NCBI RefSeq assembly: GCF_023573145.1
Contig: NZ_CP097635.1
Span: forward strand, 2,418,001 to 2,482,000
DNA from: Aquincola tertiaricarbonis
GTDB lineage: Bacteria > Pseudomonadota > Gammaproteobacteria > Burkholderiales > Burkholderiaceae_C
DNA length: 64,000 bases
Reading direction: 5' to 3'
Shown here: one piece after another, positions 24,419-34,732 of the stretch
How positions within the stretch are numbered: the stretch's first letter is position 1
Layout of the letters: every line of letters starts with the position of its first letter
Notes under the pieces: model-generated
Databases searched by the model: none
The model's input: the letters and a program-made list of their open reading frames with translations, nothing else
What the model was told of the DNA's origin: nothing
Program-made: the position numbers and the translations under genes

Positions 24419-25383
24419 GCGGTGAGGGCGCCGCTGCGGCGCTGTTGTTCGCGCTTGAGCCAGGCGGTGGGCGTCAGCCCCGCCCAGCGGCGGAAGGCAC
24501 GGGCGAACACCTTGTCGGAGTCGTAGCCCGCCTGCTCGGCGATGCGGGCCAGCGGCTGGCCGCCGGCTTCCAACTGCTCGGCGGCCAGGGCCATGCGGTG
24601 GGCGGTGAGGTAGCCGATGGGCGTGGCGCCCACCTGCTGCCGGAAGCGTTCACTGAAACGGGAGCGCGACATGCCGGCCTCGGCGGCCAGGCTTTCCACG
24701 GTCCAGGGGGCGCCGGGGGCGCGGTGCAGCGCATTCAGGCTGCGGGCCAGGGCCGGGTCGGCCAGGCCGCGCAGCCAGCCGGGGGCGGCCGCCGCCGCAT
24801 CGCCGCTGGCGGCCAGGTGTTCACGCACCAGGTGGATCAGCAGCAGCTCGCCCATGCGGGCGGCCGAGGCGCGCCAGCCGGGCCGGCGGTCCAGCGTTTC
24901 CAGCACCAGCGCCTGCATGGTGGCGGCCAGGTTGAGCGCCAGCGGCTGCTGCCCGGCCCGCACATGCAGCAGCGGCGGCAGCAACGAGAGCACGGCATGC
25001 CGGCCATAGGCCGAGAACCACACCTGGGCCGAGTACAGGTCGGTGCGCGGCCCGGCACCGCCATGGCTGAACACCAGCGGGTTTTCGTCCAGCGGTCCCA
25101 CCGCATGCTGCTTGATCAGCCGGCTGAAGGGCACCGGCGCCACGGCCGGGTCGGAGGCGATGACGTGCGGCGCGCCCAGCGGCAGCATCAGCAGGTCGCC
25201 GGGCGCCACCTGCAGCGGCGGCCGGCCGGCCATCAGCAACCAGAAAGGCGCGCCGCGCGCCATGCGGATCATCGCGCCCGAGACGCCGGCCGAGCGCAGC
25301 GCCCATGGCGCACCCAGGTCGAAGCGGGCCGTGACCGCGCGCTGCGACCGGCAGATGGACAGCACCTCGCTCAGGCCATCCAT
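24415..25383 (-). CDS. AraC family regulator with cupin_6 sensor domain
   Basis: 322 aa. Residues about 10-195 are the AraC_binding_2/cupin_6 sensor domain, with HGGAGPRTDLYSAQVWFSAYGRHAVLSLLPPLLHV. Residues about 215-312 are the double helix-turn-helix, with WTVESLAAEAGMSRSRFSERFRQQVGATPIGYLTAHRM and IAEQAGYDSDKVFARAFRRWAGLTP. It overlaps DUF445 by 4 bp and is divergent from the FAD monooxygenase, which may be its target. Confidence 0.85.
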   Translation of the reverse strand: MDGLSEVLSICRSQRAVTARFDLGAPWALRSAGVSGAMIRMARGAPFWLLMAGRPPLQVAPGDLLMLPLGAPHVIASDPAVAPVPFSRLIKQHAVGPLDENPLVFSHGGAGPRTDLYSAQVWFSAYGRHAVLSLLPPLLHVRAGQQPLALNLAATMQALVLETLDRRPGWRASAARMGELLLIHLVREHLAASGDAAAAAPGWLRGLADPALARSLNALHRAPGAPWTVESLAAEAGMSRSRFSERFRQQVGATPIGYLTAHRMALAAEQLEAGGQPLARIAEQAGYDSDKVFARAFRRWAGLTPTAWLKREQQRRSGALTA

Positions 25384-25541
25384 GGGGCCAGGCTGCGGCG
25401 CGCGGGGCGGGGGTGATGCATGCGGCCCATGTTATCGGGACGAATGGTGTCTTCTTCGGGCGCCCTGGTGGTTGAGGCGCGGCGCGCCGCTGCGAAGAAT
25501 GCGGCTGCATCTCTTGATCACCGGCACAGGACACAAGGCAC

Positions 25542-26705
25542 ATGCACAGCTTGAACATCGGCATCGTGGGCGGCGGCATCGGCGGCCTGGCGGCGGCCAA
25601 CGCCTTGCAGCAGGCGGGGCATGTGGTCACCGTGTACGAGCAAAGCCGCCAGTACCTGCGCGTGGGCGCCGACATCAACCTCACGCCCAATGCGGTGCGG
25701 GCGCTGGACGGCCTCGGCGCCAGCATCGCGCAGGCGGTACGCGCCTCGGCCGCGCGGCCCACGCACCGCATCAGCCGCACCTGGGACACCGGCGAAGAAA
25801 CTTCGCGCCTGCCCATGGGTGACGAGGCCGAGCGCCGGTACGGCGCGCCGCAGCTCACCATCCACCGTGCCGACCTGCTGGCTGCGCTTGCCGAAGGCTT
25901 CTCGGCCGGGCGGGTGCTGTTCGGCAAGCGGCTGGCCGCCATCGAGCCGGGGCCGGGCGCAGCCCTGCAGCTGCGCTTTGCCGACGACAGCCGCAGCGCG
26001 CCGCTGGACGTGCTGGTGGGCGCCGACGGCATCCACTCTGCGGTGCGGGCGGCCTTGTTCGGCGAGCATGGTGGCGCCGCCGCGCCGCGCTTCACTGGCC
26101 TGGTGGCCTTCCGGGCGGTGGTGCCCACCGAGCGGCTGCGCCAGCTGCCGGACATCGGCGCCTTCACCAAGTGGTGGGGCCCTTCGTCGCACAGCCAGAT
26201 CGTCACCTTTCCGCTGAACCAGGGCCGCGACACCTTCGTGTTTGCCACCACCGCGCAGGACAGCTGGCACGAAGAATCGTGGACCACCGAGGGCGACGTG
26301 CAGGAGCTGCGCCGGTGTTATGCCGACTTCTACCCCGATGCGCAGGCGCTGCTGGCCGCCTGCGACAGCGTGCTCAAGACCGCGCTGTACGAGCGCGACC
26401 CCTTGCCCGACTGGTCGGTGGGCGCGGCCACGCTGCTGGGCGATGCCTGCCACCCGATGATGCCCTTCATGGCCCAGGGCGCCGGCTCGGCCATCGAAGA
26501 CGCGGTGGTGCTCAGCCGCCACCTGCAGGGCGTGGCGCCGGCCGAAGTGGCGCAGGCCCTGCAGGCCTATCAGCAAGACCGGCAGGAGCGGGCCAGCCGC
26601 ATCCAGCTGGGCTCGCGCGGCAATGAGTGGCTCAAGGCCGGTGGCAATGCCGACTGGGTGTACGGCTACGACGCGTGGGCGGTGCCGCTGGCGGCCCATG
26701 GCTGA
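25542..26705 (+). CDS. FAD-dependent aromatic-ring monooxygenase (salicylate-hydroxylase-like)
   Basis: 387 aa. The FAD-binding GGGIGG is at 10-15, the DG motif is [13 protein letters not shown], and the GD motif is [23 protein letters not shown]. This is a single-component group A flavoprotein monooxygenase using NAD(P)H and O2, related to salicylate, 6-hydroxynicotinate or 3-hydroxybenzoate hydroxylases. The ring substrate is unknown. An LLM flavin oxidoreductase follows at 69 bp. Confidence 0.85.
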   Translation: MHSLNIGIVGGGIGGLAAANALQQAGHVVTVYEQSRQYLRVGADINLTPNAVRALDGLGASIAQAVRASAARPTHRISRTWDTGEETSRLPMGDEAERRYGAPQLTIHRADLLAALAEGFSAGRVLFGKRLAAIEPGPGAALQLRFADDSRSAPLDVLVGADGIHSAVRAALFGEHGGAAAPRFTGLVAFRAVVPTERLRQLPDIGAFTKWWGPSSHSQIVTFPLNQGRDTFVFATTAQDSWHEESWTTEGDVQELRRCYADFYPDAQALLAACDSVLKTALYERDPLPDWSVGAATLLGDACHPMMPFMAQGAGSAIEDAVVLSRHLQGVAPAEVAQALQAYQQDRQERASRIQLGSRGNEWLKAGGNADWVYGYDAWAVPLAAHG

Positions 26706-26774
26706 AGGCTGAACGACCCCGCGTGCGCCAGGGTCGGCCCTTGCAGGGCGGCCATTCGCCCCCAGGTGCCAGCC

Positions 26775-27770
26775 ATGTCCACCGCATTCTCCGTCCTCGA
26801 CCTGGCGCCGATCACCGAAGGCAGCGATGCCGCGCAGTCGTTCCGCAACTCCCTCTCACTGGCCCGCCATGCCGAGCAACTGGGCTACCAGCGCTTCTGG
26901 CTGGCCGAGCACCACGGCATGCCCGGCATCGCCAGCGCGGCCACCGCGGTGCTCATCGGTCATATCGCCGGCGGCACCCAGCGCATCCGCGTGGGGGCGG
27001 GCGGCATCATGCTGCCCAACCATTCGCCGATGGTGATCGCCGAGCAGTTCGGCACGTTGCAGGCGCTGTACCCGGGCCGCATCGACCTGGGGCTGGGCCG
27101 TGCGCCCGGCTCCGACCAGGCCACCTCGCGCGCGCTGCGCCGCGACCTGGCCAGCGACCCCGACGCCTTTCCGCAGGACGTGCTGGAGCTGATCGACCTG
27201 ATGTCGGACGAGCCGCAGCAGGCGGTGCGTGCGGTGCCGGGGCAGGGCGCCAAGGTGCCGGTGTGGATCCTCGGCTCAAGCCTCTTCGGCGCGCAGCTGG
27301 CGGCCATGCTGGGCCTGCCGTATGCGTTTGCTTCGCACTTTGCGCCGGCGCAGATGATGCGGGCCATCGCGCTGTACCGCGAGCACTTCCGCCCCTCGGC
27401 GCACCTGGCCCGGCCGCATGTGATGCTGGGCTTCAACGTGTTCGCGGCCGATACCGACGAAGAAGCCGCCCTGCTGGCCACCAGCATGCAGCAGGCCTTC
27501 GTCAACCTGCGCACCGGCCGCCCGGGCCGGCTGCAGCCGCCGCAGCCCGGCTACCTGGAGAGCCTGCCGCCCCAAGCCCGCGGCATGCTGGACGACGTGC
27601 TCAGCTGCAGCGCCATCGGCGGGCCCGAGAAGGTGCGCCAGCAGCTGCAGGCCTTCATCGAGCGCACCCAGGCCGACGAGCTGATGATCACCAGCCAGAT
27701 CTACGACCACGACGCCCGCCTGCATGCCTACACGCTGGCGGCGCAGGCGATGGCGCAGATCAGTTCTTGA
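26775..27770 (+). CDS. LLM-class flavin-dependent oxidoreductase
   Basis: 331 aa. Bacterial-luciferase-like TIM barrel: [27 protein letters not shown], the [23 protein letters not shown] motif and [12 protein letters not shown] match the YhbW-like group. It likely uses FMN with an unknown substrate. The ATG at 26775 is used; a GTG 9 bp upstream opens the frame. Its 3' end overlaps the convergent ABC permease gene by 11 bp. Confidence 0.85.
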   Translation: MSTAFSVLDLAPITEGSDAAQSFRNSLSLARHAEQLGYQRFWLAEHHGMPGIASAATAVLIGHIAGGTQRIRVGAGGIMLPNHSPMVIAEQFGTLQALYPGRIDLGLGRAPGSDQATSRALRRDLASDPDAFPQDVLELIDLMSDEPQQAVRAVPGQGAKVPVWILGSSLFGAQLAAMLGLPYAFASHFAPAQMMRAIALYREHFRPSAHLARPHVMLGFNVFAADTDEEAALLATSMQQAFVNLRTGRPGRLQPPQPGYLESLPPQARGMLDDVLSCSAIGGPEKVRQQLQAFIERTQADELMITSQIYDHDARLHAYTLAAQAMAQISS

Positions 27771-28526
27771 GTCGGTAGCCGGTGCGGAACATCCAGGCCA
27801 CCACCGCCACGCACACCGCCAGGAAGCCGCAGGTGGCCGCCAGGCTCCAGAACACGCCCACGTCGGCGGTGCCGAAGAAGGCCCAGCGGAAACCGTCGAT
27901 CAGGTAGACCACCGGGTTGAACAGCGTGACCTGCCGCCACAGCGGCGGCAGCATCTCGATGGAGTAGAACGCCCCACCCAGAAAGGTGAGCGGCGTGATC
28001 ACCAGCATCGGGATCAGCTGCAACTGCTCGAAGCCCTTGGCCCACAGCCCGATGATGAAGCCGAACAGGCTGAAGGTGATGGACGTCAGCAGCAGGAACG
28101 CCAGCATCCACACCGGATGCTCAATGCGCAGCGGCACGAAGAACGAGGCTGTGGCCAGGATCACCAGCCCCAGGATCACCGACTTGGTAGCCGCCGCCCC
28201 CACGTAGGCGATCAGCAGCTCCAGGTACGAGATGGGCGCCGACAGCAGCTCGTAGATGGTGCCGGTGAAGCGCGGGAAGTAGATGCCGAAGGACGCGTTG
28301 GACAGGCTTTGCGTCAGCAGCGAAAGCATGATGAGCCCGGGCACGATGAAGGCGCCGTAGGGCACGCCGTTGACTTCCTGCATGCGCGAGCCGATGGCCG
28401 CACCAAACACGATGAAGTACAGCGAGGTGGTGATCACCGGCGTGACCAGGCTCTGGCCCACGGTGCGCTTGAAGCGCGCCATCTCGAAGCGGTAGATGGC
28501 CCAGACGCCACGGCTGTTGAAACCGC

Positions 28527-28530
<4 letters not shown>
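27760..28530 (-). CDS. ABC-2 type transporter permease
   Basis: 256 aa with six predicted membrane helices. The pattern [33 protein letters not shown] and the final [24 protein letters not shown] are typical of the ABC-2 (NodJ/YadH-like) exporter permeases. It pairs with the ATPase upstream (4-bp ATGA overlap). The cargo is unknown. Confidence 0.85.
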
Positions 28531-29474
<944 letters not shown>

Positions 29475-29514
29475 CGCCCCATGGTACGGGCACGCCGTTG
29501 GCTATGCAGCCGCC

Positions 29515-30114
29515 ATGGCGCAATGGATCATCCAGCTCATCGAAGAGCACGGCTACTGGGCGGTGGCAGCCTTGATGCTGCTGGAAAACGTGTTTCCACC
29601 GATACCCTCAGAACTCATCATGCCCTTCGCGGGCTATGCGGCGGCGAAGGGCGAACTGAGCGTGGTGGGCGTGGTGATTGCGGGCAGCCTGGGCTCGCTG
29701 GCGGGCACGCTGCCCTGGTACTTCGCGGGCCGCTGGGTGGGCGACGAACGGCTCAAGCAATGGGCCGGGCGCCACGGCCGCTGGCTCACCCTGTCGCCCG
29801 ACGACGTGGAACGGGCCGACCGCTGGTTCGACCGCCGCGGGCACGTGGCCGTGTTCCTGGGGCGGCTGGTGCCCGGGCTGCGCAGCGTGATCTCGGCACC
29901 TGCCGGCGTGACCGGCATGCCCTTCGGCCGCTTCATGCTGTGGTCGGCCGCCGGCACGCTGCTGTGGACCGGCGCGCTGGCCGCGGTGGGGCTGCTGCTG
30001 CGCGACAACTACGAGGCCGTCGCCCATTGGATGGACCCGGTGGCCAAGGTGGTGCTGGGCCTGGCGCTGGTCACCTACGTGTGGCGGGTGTTGAGGTTCA
30101 AGCCGACGCGTTGA
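29515..30114 (+). CDS. DedA family membrane protein
   Basis: 199 aa. Family motifs [18 protein letters not shown] (about 26-43), [17 protein letters not shown] and [27 protein letters not shown] are all present. DedA proteins are putative lipid-flippase-like membrane proteins needed for membrane homeostasis and undecaprenyl-phosphate recycling. Its 3' end overlaps the convergent endonuclease/phosphatase gene by 17 bp. Confidence 0.85.
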   Translation: MAQWIIQLIEEHGYWAVAALMLLENVFPPIPSELIMPFAGYAAAKGELSVVGVVIAGSLGSLAGTLPWYFAGRWVGDERLKQWAGRHGRWLTLSPDDVERADRWFDRRGHVAVFLGRLVPGLRSVISAPAGVTGMPFGRFMLWSAAGTLLWTGALAAVGLLLRDNYEAVAHWMDPVAKVVLGLALVTYVWRVLRFKPTR

Positions 30115-31156
30115 TCTTCTCGGCCGCCTCCTGGCGGTCGGCCTGGTTGGCCTTGGCTTCGGGCTGCACCGCCTGCGCTTCGGGCTCGCAGCTCAGGTGG
30201 ATGTACACCGGAAAGTGATCAGACCCGAAGCGCGGCAGCCGTTTGAATTCCACCAGCTTGAAGTGGTTGGAATGGAAGAAGTGGTCCAGCGGGTATCGAA
30301 TCAGCCAGTGGGCTGCGTGGAAGGTGTTGTAGAAGCCCCGGCCGCAGCGCGGATCCAGCAGGCCGCTGATGCGGCGGAACAGGCTGCTGGTGTGCGACCA
30401 GGCCACGTCGTTCAAGTCGCCCATCACCACCGTGGGCGTCGGGTCGGCCTGGATGGCCTTGCCCACCACCAGCAGTTCGGCATCGCGCGGCACTGAATCG
30501 GGATGCTCCGCCGGTGCCGGCGGGCGCGGGTGCAGGCAGTGCAGCCGCACCGGCTGGCCGCCCGCCAGCCGCACCGTGGCATGGATGGAGGGCACGTCGT
30601 CCTCCACCAGGTAGGACACCTCCACATCGTGCAGCGGCAAGCGCGAGTACAGCAGCATGCCGTAGGTGTTGTCCTGGGGCAGCAGCACCGTGTGCGGGTG
30701 GCTGCGCTGCAGCGGCGACAGCGCCTGCTGCCACCAGTCGTCGGTTTCCAGCGCCAGCACCACGTCGGGGTCGGCATCGGCAATGACCTGCAACAGCCCC
30801 TCATGGTGGTGCTGCGGCTGCAGCACATTGGCGAACAGCAGCCGCAGCGGCTGGTCAGGCTGCGCCGCCGTGGTGGCCAGCACCTGCTGCCGGGCCAGCC
30901 GCGTGTAGGGCAGGATGCGCCACACCTGCAGGCCCAGGGCCAGCAGCATCAAGCCGCGCAGCACCCAGGCCGCTGCCGAGTGCGGCACCAGCAGGCCGTG
31001 CAGTAGCAGGCACAGCACAAGCAGCCCGGCCATCTGCAGCCGCGGGAAGTCGAAGATGCGCACCCACCAGCTCTGGCGGCGCCACAGGGGAAGGGCGGTG
31101 GCCACCACGAGAGCGACGCCCGCGGTCGTGATGCTTGCCGTCAGTGCGCTGCTCAA
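30098..31156 (-). CDS. endonuclease/exonuclease/phosphatase-fold membrane protein
   Basis: 352 aa. Three N-terminal membrane helices (about 5-85) are followed by an EEP domain (about 105-330): the metal glutamate is in [20 protein letters not shown] holds the Asp-Asn pair, and FGSDHFPV is the catalytic His. Related proteins are membrane-bound phosphodiesterase- or sphingomyelinase-like enzymes of unknown target. The open frame extends to 31282, but the TTG at 31156 has GGGGAG 7 bp upstream and starts directly before the first helix. Confidence 0.75.
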   Translation of the reverse strand: MSSALTASITTAGVALVVATALPLWRRQSWWVRIFDFPRLQMAGLLVLCLLLHGLLVPHSAAAWVLRGLMLLALGLQVWRILPYTRLARQQVLATTAAQPDQPLRLLFANVLQPQHHHEGLLQVIADADPDVVLALETDDWWQQALSPLQRSHPHTVLLPQDNTYGMLLYSRLPLHDVEVSYLVEDDVPSIHATVRLAGGQPVRLHCLHPRPPAPAEHPDSVPRDAELLVVGKAIQADPTPTVVMGDLNDVAWSHTSSLFRRISGLLDPRCGRGFYNTFHAAHWLIRYPLDHFFHSNHFKLVEFKRLPRFGSDHFPVYIHLSCEPEAQAVQPEAKANQADRQEAAEKINASA

Positions 31157-31351
31157 GTAACTGCTCCCCTTGCCGCCGGCGGTGCGCAGCGGCCCGTCGA
31201 ATCTTGCAGCGGCGGCGCCGGTTTGGCTGTCAGCAAATGCTGATTCGAGAACCGCCGGCTTCACCCCGCTGTTCCACCCCATGCCCGCAGGGCGGCTGAA
31301 CAGAATGCAGGCGGGGCATGTGCCCCGTGCCCCGCCAGTCCGGAGAAAGCC

Positions 31352-31696
31352 TTGTCACCCTCCCGCCCCGTTCCCATCCCTTTCACCGACGTGCGCATCG
31401 TCGATGGCCGGCTGCAGATCCATGAGGGCGTGCGTTGCCTGCTCAAGGGGCTGCTGGTACCCACCGACTGCCCGCGTGCGCAGTTGCGCCACCTGCAATG
31501 GACCGTGGCGCTGCTGAGCGAAGCGGGCACCCTGGTGGCGCCGCCCGACCGCCTGATGCTGATGACGGCACGCCAGCTGGCCGCCGCCATCGAAGTGGCG
31601 CTGTCGTACGAAGACTTCCTGGCCGCCTCGGGCGGGGCCATGCCCCAAGCGGCCGGCCTCGAGCGCGCACGTCCGGTGCCCCGGCACGCAGTCTGA
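31352..31696 (+). CDS. hypothetical protein
   Basis: 114 aa. It starts with TTG at 31352, 6 bp after a GGAG site. The sequence PFTDVRIVDGRLQIHEGVRCLLKGLLVP is followed by two amphipathic helices and a short disordered tail. I recognise no family. It precedes the MarR gene by about 46 bp; an operator-like site lies between, so it is probably a separate transcript. Confidence 0.5.
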   Translation: MSPSRPVPIPFTDVRIVDGRLQIHEGVRCLLKGLLVPTDCPRAQLRHLQWTVALLSEAGTLVAPPDRLMLMTARQLAAAIEVALSYEDFLAASGGAMPQAAGLERARPVPRHAV

Positions 31697-31702
31697 TACC
31701 GA

Positions 31703-31720
31703 GTTAGTTGCATTGCTAAC
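31703..31720. promoter_or_regulatory. candidate MarR operator, copy 1
   Basis: GTTAG and CTAAC arms enclose TTGCATTG just upstream of the MarR gene. The 19-mer starting at 31704 shares 15 positions with the site at 32192-32210, upstream of the tautomerase. MarR binding at both is inferred. Confidence 0.55.
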
Positions 31721-31742
31721 CAGTTGCCGCTAGCATGCGGCC

Positions 31743-32165
31743 ATGTTCGATCACTGCCTCTACTTCAACACCGCCTCGCTCGCCCGGGTGGTGGAGCGCT
31801 TGTGGTCGGCGGCTTTCAAGCCCTTTGGCCTGACGCCGCCGCAGGCCTTCATGCTGCGGCTGGTGCTGGCCCAGCCCGGCCTGTCGCAGCACGAGATCGC
31901 AGATCAGTTGACGATCACCCGCCCCACCGCCACCCGGCTGCTGGACGGCCTGCAGGCGCTGGGCCTGGTGCAGCGCACGCTGCTGCCCACCGACGGCCGC
32001 CACTGGTCGATCCAGCCGACCGATGCCGCGCGCGATTTGCAGCAAGGGCTGAACCAGGCCAGCGCGGCCGTCACCCAGCGCATCCAGCGGTTGATCGGCA
32101 AGCAGACGTTCACCGAGACCGTCGGCAAGGTAAAGGAGGTGTGCGACGCCCTCAAAAACGCCTGA
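31743..32165 (+). CDS. MarR family transcriptional regulator
   Basis: 140 aa. Winged helix: LSQHEIADQLTITRPTATRLLDGLQALGLVQRTLLPTDGRHWSIQPT. N- and C-terminal helices form the dimer interface. The effector is unknown. It is followed 46 bp later by a tautomerase gene whose leader carries a copy of the sequence found before this gene, which suggests that it controls both. Confidence 0.85.
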   Translation: MFDHCLYFNTASLARVVERLWSAAFKPFGLTPPQAFMLRLVLAQPGLSQHEIADQLTITRPTATRLLDGLQALGLVQRTLLPTDGRHWSIQPTDAARDLQQGLNQASAAVTQRIQRLIGKQTFTETVGKVKEVCDALKNA

Positions 32166-32190
32166 CGCTCCACCCCCCCTTTTTTGACCT

Positions 32191-32210
32191 AATAGTTGCG
32201 GAGCTAACCA
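32191..32210. promoter_or_regulatory. candidate MarR operator, copy 2, overlapping a ribosome-binding site
   Basis: TAGTTGC-GGA-GCTAACCA repeats the arrangement found at 31703. The central GGAG (32200-32203) is also the Shine-Dalgarno of the tautomerase ATG at 32212, so binding would sit in the 5' leader. Confidence 0.5.
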
Positions 32211-32211
32211 A

Positions 32212-32622
32212 ATGCCCATCATCAACGTCAAGGTCAGCCGGCCGGCCGACCCTCAGCTGACCCGCCAGATCGCCGAAACACTGCTGGCCCTGACCACCCG
32301 CATCCTGCGCAAACGGCGCGATCTGACCGCCATCACCGTCGACTACGTGCCGCCCGAGCACTGGGTGGTGGGTGGCCGCACGCTGGCCGAGCTGGGGCTG
32401 AACAGCTTCTACTTCGACATCAAGGTGGTGGACGGCACCAACACCAAGGACGAAAAGGCCGCGTACATCGCGGCCTGCTTTGCGGCTTTCCAGGAGCTGC
32501 TGGGCCCGCTGCACGAAGAAAGCTACATCCACGTGCACGACGTGCGTGAGCAGGCCTACGGCTACGGCGGGCTGACGCAGGAGCACCGGTACGTCAGCCA
32601 GCGTCTGCGGGCCGCCGCATGA
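32212..32622 (+). CDS. tautomerase family protein
   Basis: 136 aa. The N-terminal MPIINVKV exposes the catalytic proline after Met removal. The chain has the length of two fused 4-oxalocrotonate-tautomerase units (beta-alpha-beta repeats), as in MIF-like or cis-CaaD-like members. It may isomerise unsaturated keto acids or dehalogenate; the substrate is unknown. GGAG lies 8 bp before the ATG. It is linked to the MarR gene. Confidence 0.8.
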   Translation: MPIINVKVSRPADPQLTRQIAETLLALTTRILRKRRDLTAITVDYVPPEHWVVGGRTLAELGLNSFYFDIKVVDGTNTKDEKAAYIAACFAAFQELLGPLHEESYIHVHDVREQAYGYGGLTQEHRYVSQRLRAAA

Positions 32623-32660
32623 TGCCATCGCGGTGGGGGGGCTATCCCGGGTTGCGTCAG

Positions 32661-32677
32661 GCCCGCAGCCGGCGGGC
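32661..32677. terminator. hairpin between convergent tautomerase and PEP-CTERM genes
   Basis: GCCCGC and GCGGGC arms with a 5-base loop lie in the 61-bp gap between the two convergent stops. There is no U-tract, so this is a possible bidirectional terminator. Confidence 0.4.
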
Positions 32678-32683
32678 AGCGTG

Positions 32684-34630
32684 TCAGCGCCGGCGTCGAA
32701 CCACGGGTACTGCCACCCCCAGGCCCAGCAGAAGCATCATCGCGATCGAAGGCTCCGGCACGGCCGCGGTCACGCGCAGCGTGAGCGCGTGATCCCCGTA
32801 CTCCACGCTGAAGGGGTTGCCGCCCTGGCCCAGCCACAGCACCTGGTCGAACGTCGAACCATCCAGGCGCTGCCCGTAAGTGGCCACCACGAAGCTGTCT
32901 CCGGTGTGCAGCTCCAGCGTCGGCGAGGCCCAGATCTGCAGCGTGCCGCCCAGGCGCATGTCGCTGGTGATGTTCACCAGGTCATGCGCATTGGCGGCCA
33001 GGTCGATGCGCAACGCGCCTGCACCCAGCAGCGTGAGATCGCCGTCCACCTGCAGCTGGCCTGCTGAGCCGAGGCTGCCTGGCGTCAAGGTGCCGGCGTT
33101 GACCAGCGCATGCCGCAGATCGACGGTGCGTACCGTGCCGTCACCCTGCAGCAGGCCATCATTGCGGATCGACCCGCTCAGCCCCTGAAGCATGGTTCCG
33201 GTGCGGATGTTCAAGGTGCCAGTGTTGACGAGTGTGCTGTCGACAGCCAGGGCGCCTTCCGTCAGGTCGAGCAGTCCTGCGTTGCTCAAGCCATAGGCCT
33301 CAGTGGTACCCAGTCCGCTGCGGATGTAGGTACCGTTGTTCACCACGGTCGCGGTGCCGCCGCCCAGCACCTTGTAGCCGTTGCTGCTGGCGGCGCCTTC
33401 GTCGGTGAAGGTGGTGCCAGTGCCGATGCGCAGCAGGGCGCTGGGGTAGCTGGTGTTGCCCGCGCTGTAAGCGCCGTCCACCGCCAGCCTGCCATTGCCG
33501 GCGGTCCAGGTGCTGTTGCCGTTCAACTGCAGTTGCGCACTGCTTTCGATGCGAAGCAGGTTGCTGCCATCGAAACGCGCAGTGCCTTGCACGTCCAGGC
33601 GCAGGCCCGTCAGGAAGCTGGGGTTGGTCACCTTGCCGGCGTTGAACTCCAGGCTGTCGACAGTGAGGGTGCCCTGCCCGGTGAGGTCACCCCCGTTGAG
33701 TGTGAACGCACCGATGCGCTGCTGACCTTGCACGAACAGTCGGCCTCTGTCAATTTGCCATTGACCGGAGATGCTGGCCGCTGCCTGCACGTGACTGTCG
33801 TTGCCGATGACCATCACCTTGCCGGCATTGTTGATCGACCCGCCGGTGAAGGTGGTGTTGGCCAGCCATAGCTCTGCGCCCTGCGCCACATTGACCTGGC
33901 CGCTCGAAGTGCTGAGCCAGTTGCCGGACTCGACAGCGAAGATGCCCGACTGGACGTTGAGCACCCCGCGGTTGTCCAGGCCGCGCGCCCAGGTCGTACC
34001 CAACCCGTTGCGCTGGTAGGTGCCTTCGTTGATCACGGTGTAGTCGCCGCCGCCCAGCACCTTGTAGCCGTTGCTGCTGGCGGCGCCTTCGTCGGTGAAG
34101 GTGGTGCCAGTGCCGATGCGCAGCAGGGCGCCGGGGTAGCTGGTGTTGCCCGCGCTGTAAGCGCCGTCCACCGCCAGCCTGCCATTGCCGGCGGTCCAGG
34201 TGCTGTTGCCGTTCAGGTTCAGGCGCTGGCTGAGCGCAACGTCCTGCGCGCCGTTGCCGTTGAAGGTGGTGGCGTCGCTGACGTTGATCGTGCCACCTGA
34301 TCCGAACGAAGTGGCGCCCAGCGCCCCACCATTGAAAACCAGGCTGCCCAGGTTGAGCGTGCCGTTGCCGCCCAACCTGCCGCCGTTCATCGTCAACCGG
34401 TCCAGGCTCCGTGTGTCGTGGAGGTCGACACTGCCGGTGCTCGTGAAGTTGATGGTGGCCGTGTCGCCCGCACCGGGGACGCCGAGCAAGGTCCACTTGC
34501 TGGCGTCAAGCCATTGCCCGTCGCCGCCTTGCCAGATGTAGTCGGCCGCGGCAGCTGGCTGGCAGAGCGCTGCCACCGTCAAGGCGATGAGGCTCAGGGA
34601 CGGTACGGGCTGTTTGGCTTGTCTCTTCAT
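32684..34630 (-). CDS. PEP-CTERM sorting-domain beta-helix surface protein
   Basis: 648 aa. Signal peptide 1-29. The mature part consists of Asn/Gly/Thr-rich strands (GNGTLNLGSLVFNGG, LNLNGNSTWTAGNGRLAVDG) forming a predicted right-handed beta-helix. The C-terminus is a PEP-CTERM tripartite signal: VPEP, a hydrophobic helix (MMLLLGLGVAVPVV) and RRRR. Such proteins are processed by an exosortase and linked to exopolysaccharide or biofilm; no exosortase is in the window. A 57-residue block occurs twice because of an internal 170-bp duplication. Confidence 0.85.
   Translation of the reverse strand: MKRQAKQPVPSLSLIALTVAALCQPAAAADYIWQGGDGQWLDASKWTLLGVPGAGDTATINFTSTGSVDLHDTRSLDRLTMNGGRLGGNGTLNLGSLVFNGGALGATSFGSGGTINVSDATTFNGNGAQDVALSQRLNLNGNSTWTAGNGRLAVDGAYSAGNTSYPGALLRIGTGTTFTDEGAASSNGYKVLGGGDYTVINEGTYQRNGLGTTWARGLDNRGVLNVQSGIFAVESGNWLSTSSGQVNVAQGAELWLANTTFTGGSINNAGKVMVIGNDSHVQAAASISGQWQIDRGRLFVQGQQRIGAFTLNGGDLTGQGTLTVDSLEFNAGKVTNPSFLTGLRLDVQGTARFDGSNLLRIESSAQLQLNGNSTWTAGNGRLAVDGAYSAGNTSYPSALLRIGTGTTFTDEGAASSNGYKVLGGGTATVVNNGTYIRSGLGTTEAYGLSNAGLLDLTEGALAVDSTLVNTGTLNIRTGTMLQGLSGSIRNDGLLQGDGTVRTVDLRHALVNAGTLTPGSLGSAGQLQVDGDLTLLGAGALRIDLAANAHDLVNITSDMRLGGTLQIWASPTLELHTGDSFVVATYGQRLDGSTFDQVLWLGQGGNPFSVEYGDHALTLRVTAAVPEPSIAMMLLLGLGVAVPVVRRRR
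33356..33525. repeat. 170-bp intragenic direct repeat, copy 1
   Basis: This copy differs from 34046-34215 by a single base (giving SYPSALL instead of SYPGALL). Offset 690 bp, in frame, inside the PEP-CTERM gene. Confidence 0.9.
34046..34215. repeat. 170-bp intragenic direct repeat, copy 2
   Basis: Second copy of the in-frame duplication within the PEP-CTERM gene. Near-identity points to recent duplication or gene conversion, and recombination between copies would delete 690 bp (230 codons) in frame. Confidence 0.9.
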
Positions 34631-34732
34631 GATGGGCAGGGGTGGTTAAGCGACTGCGCTTCAGTGTCAATCGCCCTGCGCCAGCCGTCGCTACCCGTTT
34701 GGGTAACGCATCAGCTGGTACAAACCCTGGCC

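Noticed and set aside
33356..34215. Insertion sequence or CRISPR as explanation of the 170-bp repeats
   Set aside because: Both copies are in frame inside one beta-helix gene, only two copies exist and no transposase or spacer pattern is present.
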